From contig NZ_JOCB01000070.1 of the NCBI RefSeq assembly GCF_000718775.1, positions 1-46,479 of the forward strand: a DNA stretch of 46,479 nucleotides, written 5' to 3'. This DNA comes from Streptomyces sp. NRRL S-31 (lineage in GTDB: Bacteria > Actinomycetota > Actinomycetes > Streptomycetales > Streptomycetaceae). The translations under genes and the position numbers were made by a program. Below, piece by piece: positions 24,420 to 33,329 of the stretch (positions within the stretch are counted from its first letter, which is position 1; each line of letters starts with the position of its first letter). The notes beneath the pieces are model-generated. The model was not told the DNA's origin. It did no database searches and worked only from the letters and a program-made list of their open reading frames with translations.

Positions 24420-25543
24420 ACAAGCTGACCTCACGGATCGACAAGGAGCGGCTGTTCCTCGGCATCGCCGCCCCGGTGCTGGCGATCGTCGCCGCGCTCG
24501 TCGTCACCGCCCTGGTGATCGCCGCGACCGGCAAGAACCCCGGCGCCGCCTTCAGCGACATGATGACCTACGGCTTCGCCAGCGACAGCCAGGTCTACAT
24601 CCTGAACAAGGCGACGACGTACTACCTCGCGGGTGTCGCGGTGGCCGTCGGCTTCCGCATGAACCTGTTCAACATCGGTGTCGACGGCCAGTACCGGCTC
24701 GCCGCGTTCATCGCCGCCGTCCTGGGCGGCGCGCTGACCGTGCCCGGCTGGCTCGCGATACCGCTGATCATCCTCTGCGCCATGGCGACCGGCGCCCTGT
24801 GGGCGGCCATCGCCGGTGTCCTGAAGGTGACCCGCGGCGTCAGCGAGGTCATCGCGACCATCATGCTGAACTCGATCGCCACCGCGATCATCGGCTACCT
24901 GCTCCAGCCCGACCGGCTGGGCGAGCTCCAGCAGGGCGGCACCCTCGTCTCCACCAAGCCGCTGCCGTCGTCCTCGCACTTCTTCAACATCGACACCGGC
25001 CCGGCCGGCGTCCTGGACGGCTTCATCGTCGTCGCCGTGCTCGTCGGCCTCGCGTACTGGTTCGTGCTCGGCCGCACCCGGTTCGGCTTCGACCTGCGCA
25101 CGGTCGGCCAGTCCGAGAGCGCCGCGTCCGCGAGCGGTGTGTCGGTGAAGCGGATGGTCGCCACCAGCATGATCATCTCCGGTGCGGTGGCCGGTCTGAT
25201 CGGCATGCCCACGCTGCTCAACGAGAGCCACCAGTACGACAACAGCTTCCCCACCGGCATCGGCTTCACCGGCATCGCCATCGCGCTGCTCGGCCGCAAC
25301 AACCCGATCGGCATCGCGCTCGGCGCCCTGCTCTGGGGCTTCCTGGAGCGCACCACCAACCACCTGGAGTTCCAGGGCTACGACAAGGAGATCCTCGGCG
25401 TCATCCAGGGCGTCATCGTCCTCTGCGTCGTGATCGCCTACGAGGTCGTACGACGCTACGGCCTCAAGCGCCAGCAGCAGAAGGTCGGCGCCGAACTCGC
25501 CGCGCAGGCCGCCGCCCCGATGAAGAAGCAGGAGGTGGCGTGA
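24416..25543 (+). CDS. Nucleoside ABC transporter permease 1
   Basis: A 375-aa membrane protein of the BPD_transp_2 family, about 8-10 helices. It has a short cytoplasmic start ([15 protein letters not shown]), then [14 protein letters not shown] (the GxxG/Q segment contacting the ATPase), [14 protein letters not shown] and [18 protein letters not shown] (cytoplasmic coupling loop). It overlaps the ATPase by ATGA and the next permease by one base, so the three are co-translated. With permease 2 it should form the heterodimeric channel of a nucleoside importer. Confidence 0.93.
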   Translation: MNKLTSRIDKERLFLGIAAPVLAIVAALVVTALVIAATGKNPGAAFSDMMTYGFASDSQVYILNKATTYYLAGVAVAVGFRMNLFNIGVDGQYRLAAFIAAVLGGALTVPGWLAIPLIILCAMATGALWAAIAGVLKVTRGVSEVIATIMLNSIATAIIGYLLQPDRLGELQQGGTLVSTKPLPSSSHFFNIDTGPAGVLDGFIVVAVLVGLAYWFVLGRTRFGFDLRTVGQSESAASASGVSVKRMVATSMIISGAVAGLIGMPTLLNESHQYDNSFPTGIGFTGIAIALLGRNNPIGIALGALLWGFLERTTNHLEFQGYDKEILGVIQGVIVLCVVIAYEVVRRYGLKRQQQKVGAELAAQAAAPMKKQEVA

Positions 25544-26829
25544 TGACTGCCACGATGACCGACGCGCCGCCGCCCGCGGCGCCCAAGGCGGCGGGCGCCC
25601 CCCAGCGCTCGGGCCGCTCCCTCGGCCAGATCCTCATGATCGTCGCCGGTGCCCTGCTGCTGGTGGCCGCGGTGCGCATGATCACCGGCTCCAACCAGCT
25701 CGACTCCTCGGGCCAGGTCGCCGCCGCGCTCGGCCTCGCCGTGCCGATCGGCCTGGCCGGCCTCGCCGGTCTGTGGTCCGAGCGGGCCGGTGTGGTCAAC
25801 ATCGGCCTCGAGGGCATGATGATCCTCGGCACCTTCGGCGCCGGCTGGGTCGGCTGGCAGACCAGCCCCTGGCTCGGCCTGCTCTGCGGCATCGGCTTCG
25901 GCGTCCTCGGCGGCCTGGTGCACGCCGTCGCCACCGTCACCTTCGGCGTCGACCACATCGTCTCCGGTGTCGCCGTCAACCTGCTCGCGCTCGGCGCCAC
26001 CCAGTACCTCGCCAAGCTGTTCTTCGCCGACGGCAAGGCGGCGGAGCAGGGCGGCAACCCCAAGCAGTCCCCGCCCGCCGACTCGCTGCCCGACATCACC
26101 GTCCCCGGCCTCTCGGACGGCCTCGCCTCGATCGAGAAGCACCACTGGTTCCTGGTCTCCGACCTCGCCGGCATCATCGGCGGCCTGGTCACCAACCTGT
26201 CCGTGGTCACCATCCTGGCCGTGCTGCTCTTCGTCGGCAGCTGGTGGCTGCTGTGGCGCACCCCGTTCGGGCTGCGGCTGCGCTCCTGCGGTGAGAACCC
26301 GACGGCCGCCGAGTCGCTCGGCGTCAACGTCTACACCTACAAGTACGCGGCCGTGGCCGTCTCCGGCGGTCTGGCCGGCCTCGGTGGCGCGTTCCTGTCG
26401 CTGGTCACCTCGCACACCTACCTGGAGGGCCAGACCGGCGGCCGCGGCTACATCGGTCTCGCCGCCATGATCTTCGGCAACTGGCGGCCCGGCGGGCTGG
26501 CGATGGGCGCGGGCCTGTTCGGCTACTCCGACGCGCTCCAGCTGCGCAACGGCGGCGTGACCGTGCACGCCCTGCTGCTCCTGCTGGTCGTGCTGCTCGC
26601 GCTGCTGGCCGGCTGGAAGCTGTACAAGAAGGCCATGGTCCAGGGTGTGGTCAGCGCCGTCATGGCGGCGCTGGTCCTGGTCTGGTACCTGCTCACCGAC
26701 GAGGTCCCGAGCGACTTCGTCGGCGCCACCCCGTACGTCGTCACCCTCCTCGTGCTGTCCCTCTCGGCGCAGCGGCTGCGGATGCCGAAGGCGGACGGCA
26801 TGCGCTACCGGAAGGGCCAGGGCAAGTGA
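25543..26829 (+). CDS. Nucleoside ABC transporter permease 2
   Basis: A 428-aa membrane protein, second BPD_transp_2 subunit. After a 30-residue Pro/Ala cytoplasmic tail come hydrophobic helices with ERAGVVNIGLEGMMILGTFG, FGVDHIVSGVAVNLLALG, LRSCGENPTAAESLGVNVYTYK (coupling loop) and GRGYIGLAAMIFGNWRPGG. AGGAGGTG precedes the ATG, which shares its A with the previous TGA. It overlaps cdd by GTGA, so uptake and deamination of cytidine are translationally coupled. Confidence 0.93.
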   Translation: MTATMTDAPPPAAPKAAGAPQRSGRSLGQILMIVAGALLLVAAVRMITGSNQLDSSGQVAAALGLAVPIGLAGLAGLWSERAGVVNIGLEGMMILGTFGAGWVGWQTSPWLGLLCGIGFGVLGGLVHAVATVTFGVDHIVSGVAVNLLALGATQYLAKLFFADGKAAEQGGNPKQSPPADSLPDITVPGLSDGLASIEKHHWFLVSDLAGIIGGLVTNLSVVTILAVLLFVGSWWLLWRTPFGLRLRSCGENPTAAESLGVNVYTYKYAAVAVSGGLAGLGGAFLSLVTSHTYLEGQTGGRGYIGLAAMIFGNWRPGGLAMGAGLFGYSDALQLRNGGVTVHALLLLLVVLLALLAGWKLYKKAMVQGVVSAVMAALVLVWYLLTDEVPSDFVGATPYVVTLLVLSLSAQRLRMPKADGMRYRKGQGK

Positions 26830-27230
26830 CCGGGGAAGCCGAAGGATTCGACTGGGACGGGCTGCGCGACCAGGCGCGGGAGGCCATGTCCCACGCGTAC
26901 GCCCCCTACTCGGGCTATCCGGTCGGGGCGGCCGCCCTGGTCGACGACGGCCGCACGGTCACCGGCTGCAACGTCGAGAACGCCTCCTACGGCCTCGGCC
27001 TGTGCGCCGAGTGCGGGCTGGTCTCCCAGCTCCAGCGCACGGGCGGCGGCCGGCTGACGCACTTCACCTGCGTCGACGGCGAGGGTGCGCTCCTGGTGCC
27101 CTGCGGTCGCTGCCGCCAGCTGCTGTACGAGTTCGGCGGGCCCGACCTGATCCTGGACACCCCCGCGGGCGTCCTCCCGCTCTCCGAGATGCTGCCCCAG
27201 GCCTTCGGCCCGGACCATCTCGCCAAGTAA
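26826..27230 (+). CDS. cdd: Cytidine deaminase
   Basis: A 134-aa tetrameric-type enzyme converting cytidine or deoxycytidine to uridine or deoxyuridine. Zinc ligands are Cys60 in CAEC (with catalytic Glu62) and Cys93 and Cys96 in PCGRC. YAPYSGYPVGAA and the NVENASYGLGLCAE substrate loop match the family. The GTG start overlaps the permease stop by four bases, making it the fourth gene of the transporter operon. It feeds the thymidine phosphorylase encoded next. Confidence 0.95.
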   Translation: MTGEAEGFDWDGLRDQAREAMSHAYAPYSGYPVGAAALVDDGRTVTGCNVENASYGLGLCAECGLVSQLQRTGGGRLTHFTCVDGEGALLVPCGRCRQLLYEFGGPDLILDTPAGVLPLSEMLPQAFGPDHLAK

Positions 27231-27237
27231 CGCCGTA

Positions 27238-27268
27238 CGGCCCCCCTGCCCCGTTCGCAGGGGGGCCG
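27238..27268 (+). terminator. Hairpin between cdd and deoA
   Basis: A perfect 11-bp stem (CGGCCCCCCTG with its complement) and 9-nt loop, 7 bp after the cdd stop. No T-run. With no clear promoter in the remaining 35 bp, deoA probably depends on partial read-through. Confidence 0.65.
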
Positions 27269-27303
27269 CGCACTTCGCACCTCCCGGAAGGAAGCCCCCA
27301 GCC

Positions 27304-28587
27304 ATGGCCATGGACGCCATCTCCGTCATCCGCACCAAGCGGGACCGCGGCGAGCTGACCGACGAGCAGATCGACTGGGTCGTCGACGCGTACACCCGGG
27401 GCGAGGTCGCCGACTACCAGATGGCCGCGCTCAGCATGGCGATCCTGCTGAACGGCATGAATCGCGGCGAGATCGCCCGCTGGACCGCGGCCATGATCGC
27501 CTCCGGTGAGCGCATGGACTTCTCGTCCCTGTCCCGTCCGACCGCCGACAAGCACTCCACGGGCGGCGTCGGCGACAAGATCACCCTGCCGCTCGCGCCG
27601 CTCGTCGCGGCCTGCGGTGCCGCGGTCCCGCAGCTCTCCGGCCGCGGCCTCGGCCACACCGGCGGCACGCTCGACAAGCTGGAGTCGATCCCCGGCTGGC
27701 GGGCCCTGCTCTCCAACGAGGAGATGCTGCACGTCCTGGACACCACCGGCGCGGTGATCTGCGCGGCGGGCGACGGCCTGGCCCCCGCCGACAAGAAGCT
27801 GTACGCCCTGCGCGACGTCACCGGCACGGTCGAGGCGATCCCGCTGATCGCCTCCTCGATCATGTCGAAGAAGATCGCCGAGGGCACGGGCTCCCTGGTC
27901 CTGGACGTGAAGGTCGGTACGGGCGCCTTCATGAAGACGATCGAGGACGCGCGCGAGCTGGCGTCCACGATGGTCGGCCTCGGCACGGACCACGGTGTGA
28001 AGACGGTGGCGCTGCTGACGGACATGTCGACGCCGCTCGGCCTGACGGCGGGCAACGCGCTGGAGGTCCGCGAGTCGGTGGAGGTGCTGGCCGGCGGCGG
28101 CCCCACCGACGTCGTCGAGCTGACGGTCGCGCTGGCCCGCGAGATGCTCGACGCGGCCGGCATCAAGGACGCGGACCCGGCGAAGGCGCTGGCCGACGGC
28201 TCGGCGATGGACGTCTGGCGCCGGATGATCGCGGCCCAGGGCGGCGACCCGGACGCCGCGCTGCCCACCTCCCGGGAGCAGCACGTCATCACGGCGCCGT
28301 CCTCCGGCGTGCTGACCCGCCTCGACGCCTACGACATCGGCATCGCCGCCTGGCGCCTGGGCGCCGGCCGCGCCCGCAAGGAGGACCCGGTGCAGGCGGC
28401 GGCGGGCGTGGAGATGCACGCCAAGCCGGGCGACACGGTGACGGAGGGCCAGCCGCTGCTGACCCTGCACACCGACACCCCCGAGCGGTTCGAGTACGCC
28501 CTCCGGGCGGTGACGGACGCCTACGACATCGCGGCCCCCGGCACCGACTTCCAGGCCACGCCGGTGGTGCTGGAGCGCATCGCCTGA
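27304..28587 (+). CDS. deoA: Thymidine/pyrimidine-nucleoside phosphorylase
   Basis: A 427-aa enzyme splitting thymidine, deoxyuridine or uridine with phosphate to base and (deoxy)ribose-1-phosphate. The phosphate-binding KHSTGGVGDK (about 83-92) is intact, with SGRGLGHTGGTLDKLESI, the DKKLYALRDVTGTVEAIPLIASSIMSK region cut here as family signatures, and VLDVKVGTGAFM. The C-terminal domain contains the alpha/beta lobe with EMHAKPGD and a TDTPERFE-like end. GGAAGGAAG precedes the ATG. It follows cdd by 73 bp. Confidence 0.95.
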   Translation: MAMDAISVIRTKRDRGELTDEQIDWVVDAYTRGEVADYQMAALSMAILLNGMNRGEIARWTAAMIASGERMDFSSLSRPTADKHSTGGVGDKITLPLAPLVAACGAAVPQLSGRGLGHTGGTLDKLESIPGWRALLSNEEMLHVLDTTGAVICAAGDGLAPADKKLYALRDVTGTVEAIPLIASSIMSKKIAEGTGSLVLDVKVGTGAFMKTIEDARELASTMVGLGTDHGVKTVALLTDMSTPLGLTAGNALEVRESVEVLAGGGPTDVVELTVALAREMLDAAGIKDADPAKALADGSAMDVWRRMIAAQGGDPDAALPTSREQHVITAPSSGVLTRLDAYDIGIAAWRLGAGRARKEDPVQAAAGVEMHAKPGDTVTEGQPLLTLHTDTPERFEYALRAVTDAYDIAAPGTDFQATPVVLERIA

Positions 28588-28609
28588 CCTGCGCTTTCCT
28601 CAAACGGGT

Positions 28610-28643
28610 GAACGGGACCGGTGGACCTGCGCCGGTCCCGTTC
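28610..28643 (+). terminator. 12-bp hairpin after deoA
   Basis: GAACGGGACCGG pairs with CCGGTCCCGTTC around a 10-nt loop, 22 bp after the stop. Confidence 0.8.
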
Positions 28644-28682
28644 GGCATGCTGGGATCGGTGACGTACCGATAGGAGACCGCC

Positions 28683-29267
28683 GTGAGCGCACTCACCGTC
28701 AGCCAGGACACCGACCAGAACTGGGACGACCTCGTCCGGTACTGGGAAGAGATGGAATGGCCCGAGGGCAGCAAGGTGGAGATCATCGAGGGGATCATCA
28801 CCGTGTCACCCGCTCCCGCGTTCCGCCACAACGTGATTGCGGCCCGCATCCATCGTCGCCTCTACTCCGTGGTTCCTGACGACTGGGAGATCTTCCAGAC
28901 ACAGGCCATCGCCGTGCCGTCGCGTAGGGGCATGTTGATCCCGGACCTGCTGGTGGCACCCCTGCGAGAATGCGCCGAGGCCGGCTCACACATCCCGGCC
29001 GCCCTCGCCGAACTCGTCGTCGAGGTCACCTCCAGGTCGAACGTGAGCCAAGACCGGGTCAGCAAGCCCGCCGCATACGCCACCGCCGGCATCCCGCTCT
29101 ACCTCCTGGTCGACCGCTGGGCTCCCGGCGGTCCCACCGTGACCCTCTACGGGGAGCCGAAGGGCGACGTCTACCGGGTCCTCAGGGCGGTCAAGTTCGG
29201 CGATGTCATCGAGCTGCCGGAACCGTTCGGCCTCACCCTCGACACGGGGGAGTTCCCGGTCGACTGA
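28683..29267 (+). CDS. Uma2 family (DUF820) nuclease-fold protein
   Basis: A 194-aa PD-(D/E)XK-like protein: VEIIEGIITVSPAPAFRHN, MLIPDLLVAPL (the metal-binding Asp), LVVEVTSRSNVSQDRVSKPAAYATAGIPLYLLVD (E-x-K core with a following Lys) and VTLYGEP. The family is common in cyanobacteria and actinobacteria in many copies; its natural role is not settled. AGGAGA lies 5 nt before the GTG start. It stands alone between the deoA terminator and the STAS gene. Confidence 0.85.
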   Translation: MSALTVSQDTDQNWDDLVRYWEEMEWPEGSKVEIIEGIITVSPAPAFRHNVIAARIHRRLYSVVPDDWEIFQTQAIAVPSRRGMLIPDLLVAPLRECAEAGSHIPAALAELVVEVTSRSNVSQDRVSKPAAYATAGIPLYLLVDRWAPGGPTVTLYGEPKGDVYRVLRAVKFGDVIELPEPFGLTLDTGEFPVD

Positions 29268-29324
29268 TCCCGTCGGTGCCCGTCGCGTCGATGAGTTCCG
29301 TTCGCCGCGTCGGTCTACCCGGGC

Positions 29325-29678
29325 GTGGATGCCGAAACGCCCGCCGTGCTGGTGCTGCCCGGCCCCGTCCGCCGTGACGGGGTGCCCGGGCTCTGTGCCG
29401 AGGTGCGGGACCTGCTGGCGGGCCGCGGGGGCGGGGTGGTCGTGTGCGACGTGAGCGGGCTCGGACCGCCGGGGCTGGCGGCCGTCGACCTGCTCGCCCG
29501 GCTGGAGCTGACCGCCCGCCGGGCCGGCGGGCGGATACGGCTGCGCGACCCGGCCCCCGCGCTAGGCGCCCTGCTCGACCTCGTCGGCCTCCGCCTCCAG
29601 GTGGAGGGGCAGGTCGAACAGCGGGAACCAGCGCCGGGTGTCGAGGAAGCAGTGGAAACCGGTGATCCGGCCGTCTGA
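29325..29678 (+). CDS. STAS-domain protein (anti-anti-sigma-like), tail antisense to the sigma gene
   Basis: A 117-aa protein. Residues about 1-90 have STAS domain features (PAVLVLPGPVRRDGVPGLCAEV, GVVVCDVSGLGPPGLAAVDLLARLELTARRAGG, IRLRDPAPALGALLDLVGL). The Ser usually phosphorylated in SpoIIAA-type domains appears as Ser in DVSGLGPPG. Its last 117 bp overlap the 3' end of the convergent sigma gene, so the C-terminal 40 residues (QVEGQVEQREP...) are constrained by that gene. GTG at 29325 has no clear ribosome site. STAS next to a sigma factor hints at partner-switch control, which is inference. Confidence 0.7.
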   Translation: MDAETPAVLVLPGPVRRDGVPGLCAEVRDLLAGRGGGVVVCDVSGLGPPGLAAVDLLARLELTARRAGGRIRLRDPAPALGALLDLVGLRLQVEGQVEQREPAPGVEEAVETGDPAV

Positions 29679-30575
29679 GATCTCCAGCACCTGCACCGCC
29701 CACGGCGTGAACCCGCCGTTCTCCGGGTCCGGCTTGTAGTGCGCGAAGCCGGGCAGGCCGTTCGCCCGCACCGGCAGCAGGCGGGAGCCGGCGCAGGAGG
29801 CGCCGATGGTCGTCATGAAGCCGGTGATGTCGGCGGTGCCGCGCAGCCACAGGTCGAACGGCGGCATCGTCATGATGGCGTCCTCGTGCAGCAACGCCGT
29901 CAGTGCCGTCATGTCGTAGCCCTCGAAAGCCTTGACGTACCGCTCCAGGAGCTTTTGCTGCTCCTCGTCGAGCGGGTCGGACACCGCCCCCTCGGCGCCC
30001 GCGTCCGCGCGCTCCGCCAGTGTGGCCCGGGCCCGCTGCAACGCGCTGTTCACCGAGGCCACCGAGGTGCCCAGCAGCTCGGCCACCTCGCTCGCCCTCC
30101 AGGCCAGCACCTCGCGCAGGATCAGCACCGCCCGCTGCTTGGGCGGCAGTTGCTGGAGCGCCGCCATGAAGGCGAGCCGCACCGACTCCTTGGCGACCGC
30201 CGCCTCCGCCGGGTCCGTGACGCTCGGCAGCACCCGCGCGTCCGGCATCGGCTCCAGCCAGGTGCTGTCCGGGCGCGGGGAGAGCGCGGCCCGGGCGAGC
30301 GGGGTCGACTCCGTCAGGTCCATGGGCCGCGCCCGCTTGTTGCCCGCCGTCAGCATGTCCAGGCACACGTTCGTCGCGATCCGGTACAGCCACGACCGCA
30401 GCGAGGAGCGGCCCTCGAACTTGTCGTAGCTCCGCCAGGCCCGCACCAGGGTGTCCTGCACCGCGTCCTCGGCCTCGAAGGAGGAGCCGAGCATCCGGTA
30501 GCAGTACCCGGTCAGCTCGGTCCGGTGCTTCTCCAGCGCGACCTCCAGGTCCGCCGTCGCAGTTCCGTTGCCCAT
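29562..30575 (-). CDS. ECF sigma factor with C-terminal SnoaL-like domain
   Basis: A 337-aa sigma-70 family protein. Region 2 (about 10-85): LTGYCYRMLGSSFEAEDAVQD, SLRSWLYRIATNVCLD. Region 4 (about 140-195): ALQQLPPKQRAVLILREV, ASEVAELLGTSVASVNSALQRAR. Residues about 210-330 are a SnoaL/NTF2-like fold (LLERYVKAFEGYDMTALTALLHEDAIMTMPPF and RITGFHCFLDTRRWFPLF). Such tails replace a separate anti-sigma factor in several ECF groups, sensing or restraining the sigma core from within. It resembles the long actinobacterial SigG/TIGR02960-type proteins. It is convergent with and overlaps the STAS gene by 117 bp. Cognate promoters are unknown. Confidence 0.9.
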   Translation of the reverse strand: MGNGTATADLEVALEKHRTELTGYCYRMLGSSFEAEDAVQDTLVRAWRSYDKFEGRSSLRSWLYRIATNVCLDMLTAGNKRARPMDLTESTPLARAALSPRPDSTWLEPMPDARVLPSVTDPAEAAVAKESVRLAFMAALQQLPPKQRAVLILREVLAWRASEVAELLGTSVASVNSALQRARATLAERADAGAEGAVSDPLDEEQQKLLERYVKAFEGYDMTALTALLHEDAIMTMPPFDLWLRGTADITGFMTTIGASCAGSRLLPVRANGLPGFAHYKPDPENGGFTPWAVQVLEISDGRITGFHCFLDTRRWFPLFDLPLHLEAEADEVEQGA

Positions 30576-30738
30576 CGTCCACCCACCCCTGTGGCCGTCC
30601 CTGTGGCGCGCCCTCGCGCCCCGGCACCTCGGAAGCTACCGCAGCCCACTGACAATGGCCCCCGGAGTCGGAAAACGTCCGGCCGGGAACAGCCGCGAGG
30701 GGAGGTACGGCGCACGGGGACGGACGGCGTACGGGGTC

Positions 30739-32058
30739 TCAGGCGGCCACCGGCTCCCGGGCCGCCACCCGGGCGGCCCGGGAACCGAGGACGGTGATCG
30801 TGACGACGCCGGTGACCGCGAGCAGGCCGACGCCGACCGTGCCGGCCCAGCCCTCCGCGTGGAAGGCCAGCGCGCCGACCGTGCTGCCGACGCTGGAGCC
30901 GATGTAGTACGCGGACTGGTACAGCGCCGACGCCTGGGCGCGCCCGTGGGTGGCCGTCCTGCTCACCGCCGACGAGGCGACCGCGTGTCCGGCGAAGAAG
31001 CCCGCCGTGATCAGCACCAGGCCCAGCAGGGCCGGCGGGAGGGAGGCGGTCAGCGACAGGAGCAGGCCCGCCGCCGTCGTACCGCCCGCCAGGTACAGCG
31101 TGCCCCGGCGGCCGAAGCGGCCCACCAGCCGGCCCGCGGCGGACGCGGAGACCGTGCCCACCAGGTAGACCAGGAAGATCGAGCCGACGATGCCCTGCGG
31201 CAGCCCGAACGGCTCCGCCGTCAGCCGGTAGCCGATCACCGTGTAGACGCCGCCGAAGACCGTCATGAACAGCGCGCCGATCGCGTACAGACGGCGCAGC
31301 AGCGGGTCGGCGAGGTGGCCGCGGACCGTGCCGAGCAGCACCCGGGGGCGCAGCGAGCCGGGCGTGAAGTGCCGCGGGGCGGGCAGCAGCAGCCGGAACG
31401 CCACCGCGCAGCCGACCGCGACCGCGCCGATCACGCCGACCGAGACCCGCCAGCCCCACTCCTGCGCCACCCAGCCGGTGATCACCCGCCCGCTCATCCC
31501 ACCGACGCTGTTGCCCGCGACGAACAGCCCGATGGCCGTGACCAGCGCCTTCGGCCGCACCTCCTCGGCCAGATACGCCTGCGCCGAGGCGGGCAGTCCG
31601 GCCAGCGCGGCGCCCTGCACCGCCCGCAGCACCACCAGCGCGCCGAGCGACGGTGCGAACGGCACCAGCATGCCGACCGTGACGGCGACGGCGAGCGAGG
31701 CCGTCATCACCGCGCGGCGGCCGAAGCGCTCCGACAGGGCGCTCATGGGCAGCACGAACAGGGCCAGTCCGCCGGTCGCCGCCGCCACCGTCCAGCTCGC
31801 CTCGCCCGGCGCGACCCCGAACTCCCCGGAGATCAGCGGCAGCAGGGCCTGGGTGGAGTACAGCAGGGCGAAGGTCGCGACTCCGGCGAGGAAGAGGGCG
31901 AGGCTCATCCGGCGGTAGCCGGGGCCGCCCGGGGTCATCCGGGAGTCGGCGTCCGCAGCGGGGACGGGGGTGGAGGCGGGGCCGGGAGCGGGGGCGGGAG
32001 CAGGGGCGGGAACGACGGCGTCCACGTCGGTGGACGCCCCGGTACTGGCGGGAGACAT
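30739..32058 (-). CDS. MFS transporter (drug/metabolite efflux type)
   Basis: A 439-aa major facilitator with 12 predicted helices after a 48-residue Pro/Ala repeat N-terminus (PAPAPAPAPGP). MFS motif A appears in the loop after helix 2 (SERFGRRAVM), with a second copy-like sequence in the C-half (GRFGRRGTLY). Motif C is not obvious. The substrate is unknown. It is divergent from a LysR gene, the usual regulator-target pair. A textbook promoter (TTGGAC-N18-TACGGT) ends 6 nt before the ATG, so the transcript is probably leaderless. Confidence 0.92.
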   Translation of the reverse strand: MSPASTGASTDVDAVVPAPAPAPAPGPASTPVPAADADSRMTPGGPGYRRMSLALFLAGVATFALLYSTQALLPLISGEFGVAPGEASWTVAAATGGLALFVLPMSALSERFGRRAVMTASLAVAVTVGMLVPFAPSLGALVVLRAVQGAALAGLPASAQAYLAEEVRPKALVTAIGLFVAGNSVGGMSGRVITGWVAQEWGWRVSVGVIGAVAVGCAVAFRLLLPAPRHFTPGSLRPRVLLGTVRGHLADPLLRRLYAIGALFMTVFGGVYTVIGYRLTAEPFGLPQGIVGSIFLVYLVGTVSASAAGRLVGRFGRRGTLYLAGGTTAAGLLLSLTASLPPALLGLVLITAGFFAGHAVASSAVSRTATHGRAQASALYQSAYYIGSSVGSTVGALAFHAEGWAGTVGVGLLAVTGVVTITVLGSRAARVAAREPVAA

Positions 32059-32064
32059 ACCCCG

Positions 32065-32094
32065 ACCGTAGGCACGGTCCGCTCATGCGTCCAA
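32065..32094 (-). promoter_or_regulatory. Vegetative-type promoter of the MFS gene
   Basis: On the minus strand, -35 TTGGAC (32089-32094), 18-nt spacer, -10 TACGGT (32065-32070), 6 nt before the ATG at 32058. Confidence 0.7.
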
Positions 32095-32099
32095 TGCAT
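32085..32099. promoter_or_regulatory. LysR-type box ATGC-N7-GCAT
   Basis: An inverted repeat ATGC-GTCCAAT-GCAT with T-N11-A spacing in the 62-bp MFS-lysR gap. It covers the MFS -35 and lies in front of the lysR -10 (CATAAT, 32108-32113), so one bound regulator could affect both. Confidence 0.6.
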
Positions 32100-32107
32100 G
32101 GAACGGC

Positions 32108-32113
32108 CATAAT
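32108..32113 (+). promoter_or_regulatory. -10 box CATAAT of the lysR gene
   Basis: CATAAT ends 7 nt before the ATG at 32121, which lacks a Shine-Dalgarno sequence, so the lysR message is probably leaderless. Confidence 0.55.
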
Positions 32114-32120
32114 CGTTCCC

Positions 32121-33128
32121 ATGGCGCATCAGCACAGTTCACAGGGACGACTGTCACGAAGCGGTGACACAGAAGACATGGCAGCGCTGCTCGCACCGCG
32201 CCTCGCCCACTTCGCCGGGGTGGCCCGCACGGAGCACGTCACCCGGGCCGCGCGGGAGCTGGGCGTCCCGCAGTCCACCCTCTCGCGCGCGATGGCCCGC
32301 CTGGAACGGGACCTTGGCGTCGACCTGTTCGCCCGGCACGGCCGCGCGGTCTCCCTGACCACCGCGGGCCGCACCTTCCTCGCCTCCGTCGAGCGGGCGC
32401 TCGCCGAGGTCGAGCGCGCCGCAGAGGAGGTCCGCGCGGACGCCGACCCGGCCACCGGCAAGGTCGCCTTCGGCTTCCTGCACACCATGGGCGCCGAGAC
32501 CGTACCCGGGCTGCTGCACGCCTTCCGCGCCGACCATCCGCGCGTGCGCTTCAGCCTGGTGCAGAACTACGGCGAGGCGATGCTGGAGCGGCTGCGCGCC
32601 GGTGAACTCGACCTCTGCCTCACCTCCCCCGTCCCCGACGCCCCCGACCTGGTCGCCCGGCGCCTGGACGAGCAGAAGCTGCGCCTGGTCGTCCCCGCCG
32701 ACCACCGGCTGGCCGCCCGCCGCCGCATCCGGCTGGCCGAGGCGGCGGAGGAGACCTTCGTGACGCTGGAGCCCGGCTACGGCCTCCGGAACATCTTCGA
32801 CGCCCTGTGCCGGGAGGCCGGTTTCAAGCCCCGGGTGGCCTTCGAGGGCGAGGAGGCCGAGACCCTGCGGGGCCTGGTGGCGGCCGGGCTGGGCGTCGCC
32901 CTGCTGCCGCCGCCGACGGTGCCGCGCCCGGGGGTGGTGGAACTGACCGTCACGGCGCCCCGCGCGGTCCGTGAGATCGGTGTGGCGTGGCTGGCGGACC
33001 GGCCGGACACGCCCCCGGTGGCGGCGTTCAAGAAGTTCCTGCTCTCCCGCAGGGGCGGTCTGCTCGGCCAGCCGCCGGAGTTCGCCCGCCCGGCGGACCG
33101 CGGCCTCCGGACCGCCGACGCCCCCTGA
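32121..33128 (+). CDS. LysR family transcriptional regulator
   Basis: A 335-aa regulator. The winged HTH (about 20-80) reads HFAGVARTEHVTRAARELGVPQSTLSRAMARLERDLG...LFARHGRAVSLTTAG, the normal LysR pattern. The effector domain (about 105-300) has GKVAFGFLHTMGAETVPGLL, ELDLCLTSPVP and GLVAAGLGVALLPPPTVP. ATG at 32121 was chosen over the upstream ATG at 32085 because CATAAT fits as its -10 and because the earlier start lies inside the LysR box. It is divergent from the MFS gene, its likely target; the inducer is unknown. Confidence 0.92.
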   Translation: MAHQHSSQGRLSRSGDTEDMAALLAPRLAHFAGVARTEHVTRAARELGVPQSTLSRAMARLERDLGVDLFARHGRAVSLTTAGRTFLASVERALAEVERAAEEVRADADPATGKVAFGFLHTMGAETVPGLLHAFRADHPRVRFSLVQNYGEAMLERLRAGELDLCLTSPVPDAPDLVARRLDEQKLRLVVPADHRLAARRRIRLAEAAEETFVTLEPGYGLRNIFDALCREAGFKPRVAFEGEEAETLRGLVAAGLGVALLPPPTVPRPGVVELTVTAPRAVREIGVAWLADRPDTPPVAAFKKFLLSRRGGLLGQPPEFARPADRGLRTADAP

Positions 33129-33217
33129 GGAGGGAGGGAAGTCCGTACGGGTCGGCCCGGGCCGGCCTGCTCCGCACGGGGACCGCACGGGGACCGTTGT
33201 CCGGGTACGACCGTGGC

Positions 33218-33252
33218 GCCACCGCCACCGCCACCGCCGCCACCACCACCGC
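33218..33252 (+). repeat. CCACCG simple repeat
   Basis: Consecutive CCACCG/CCACCA triplet-type units in the 308-bp gap after lysR. No gene is supported in this gap. Confidence 0.75.
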
Positions 33253-33329
33253 TCCGTCGCGGCCGGGTGACACGTCCCCCCGTCCGCCCCTGCCCGGCCC
33301 CGCCGCGCCGGGCCCCCGCGCGCCACGAG

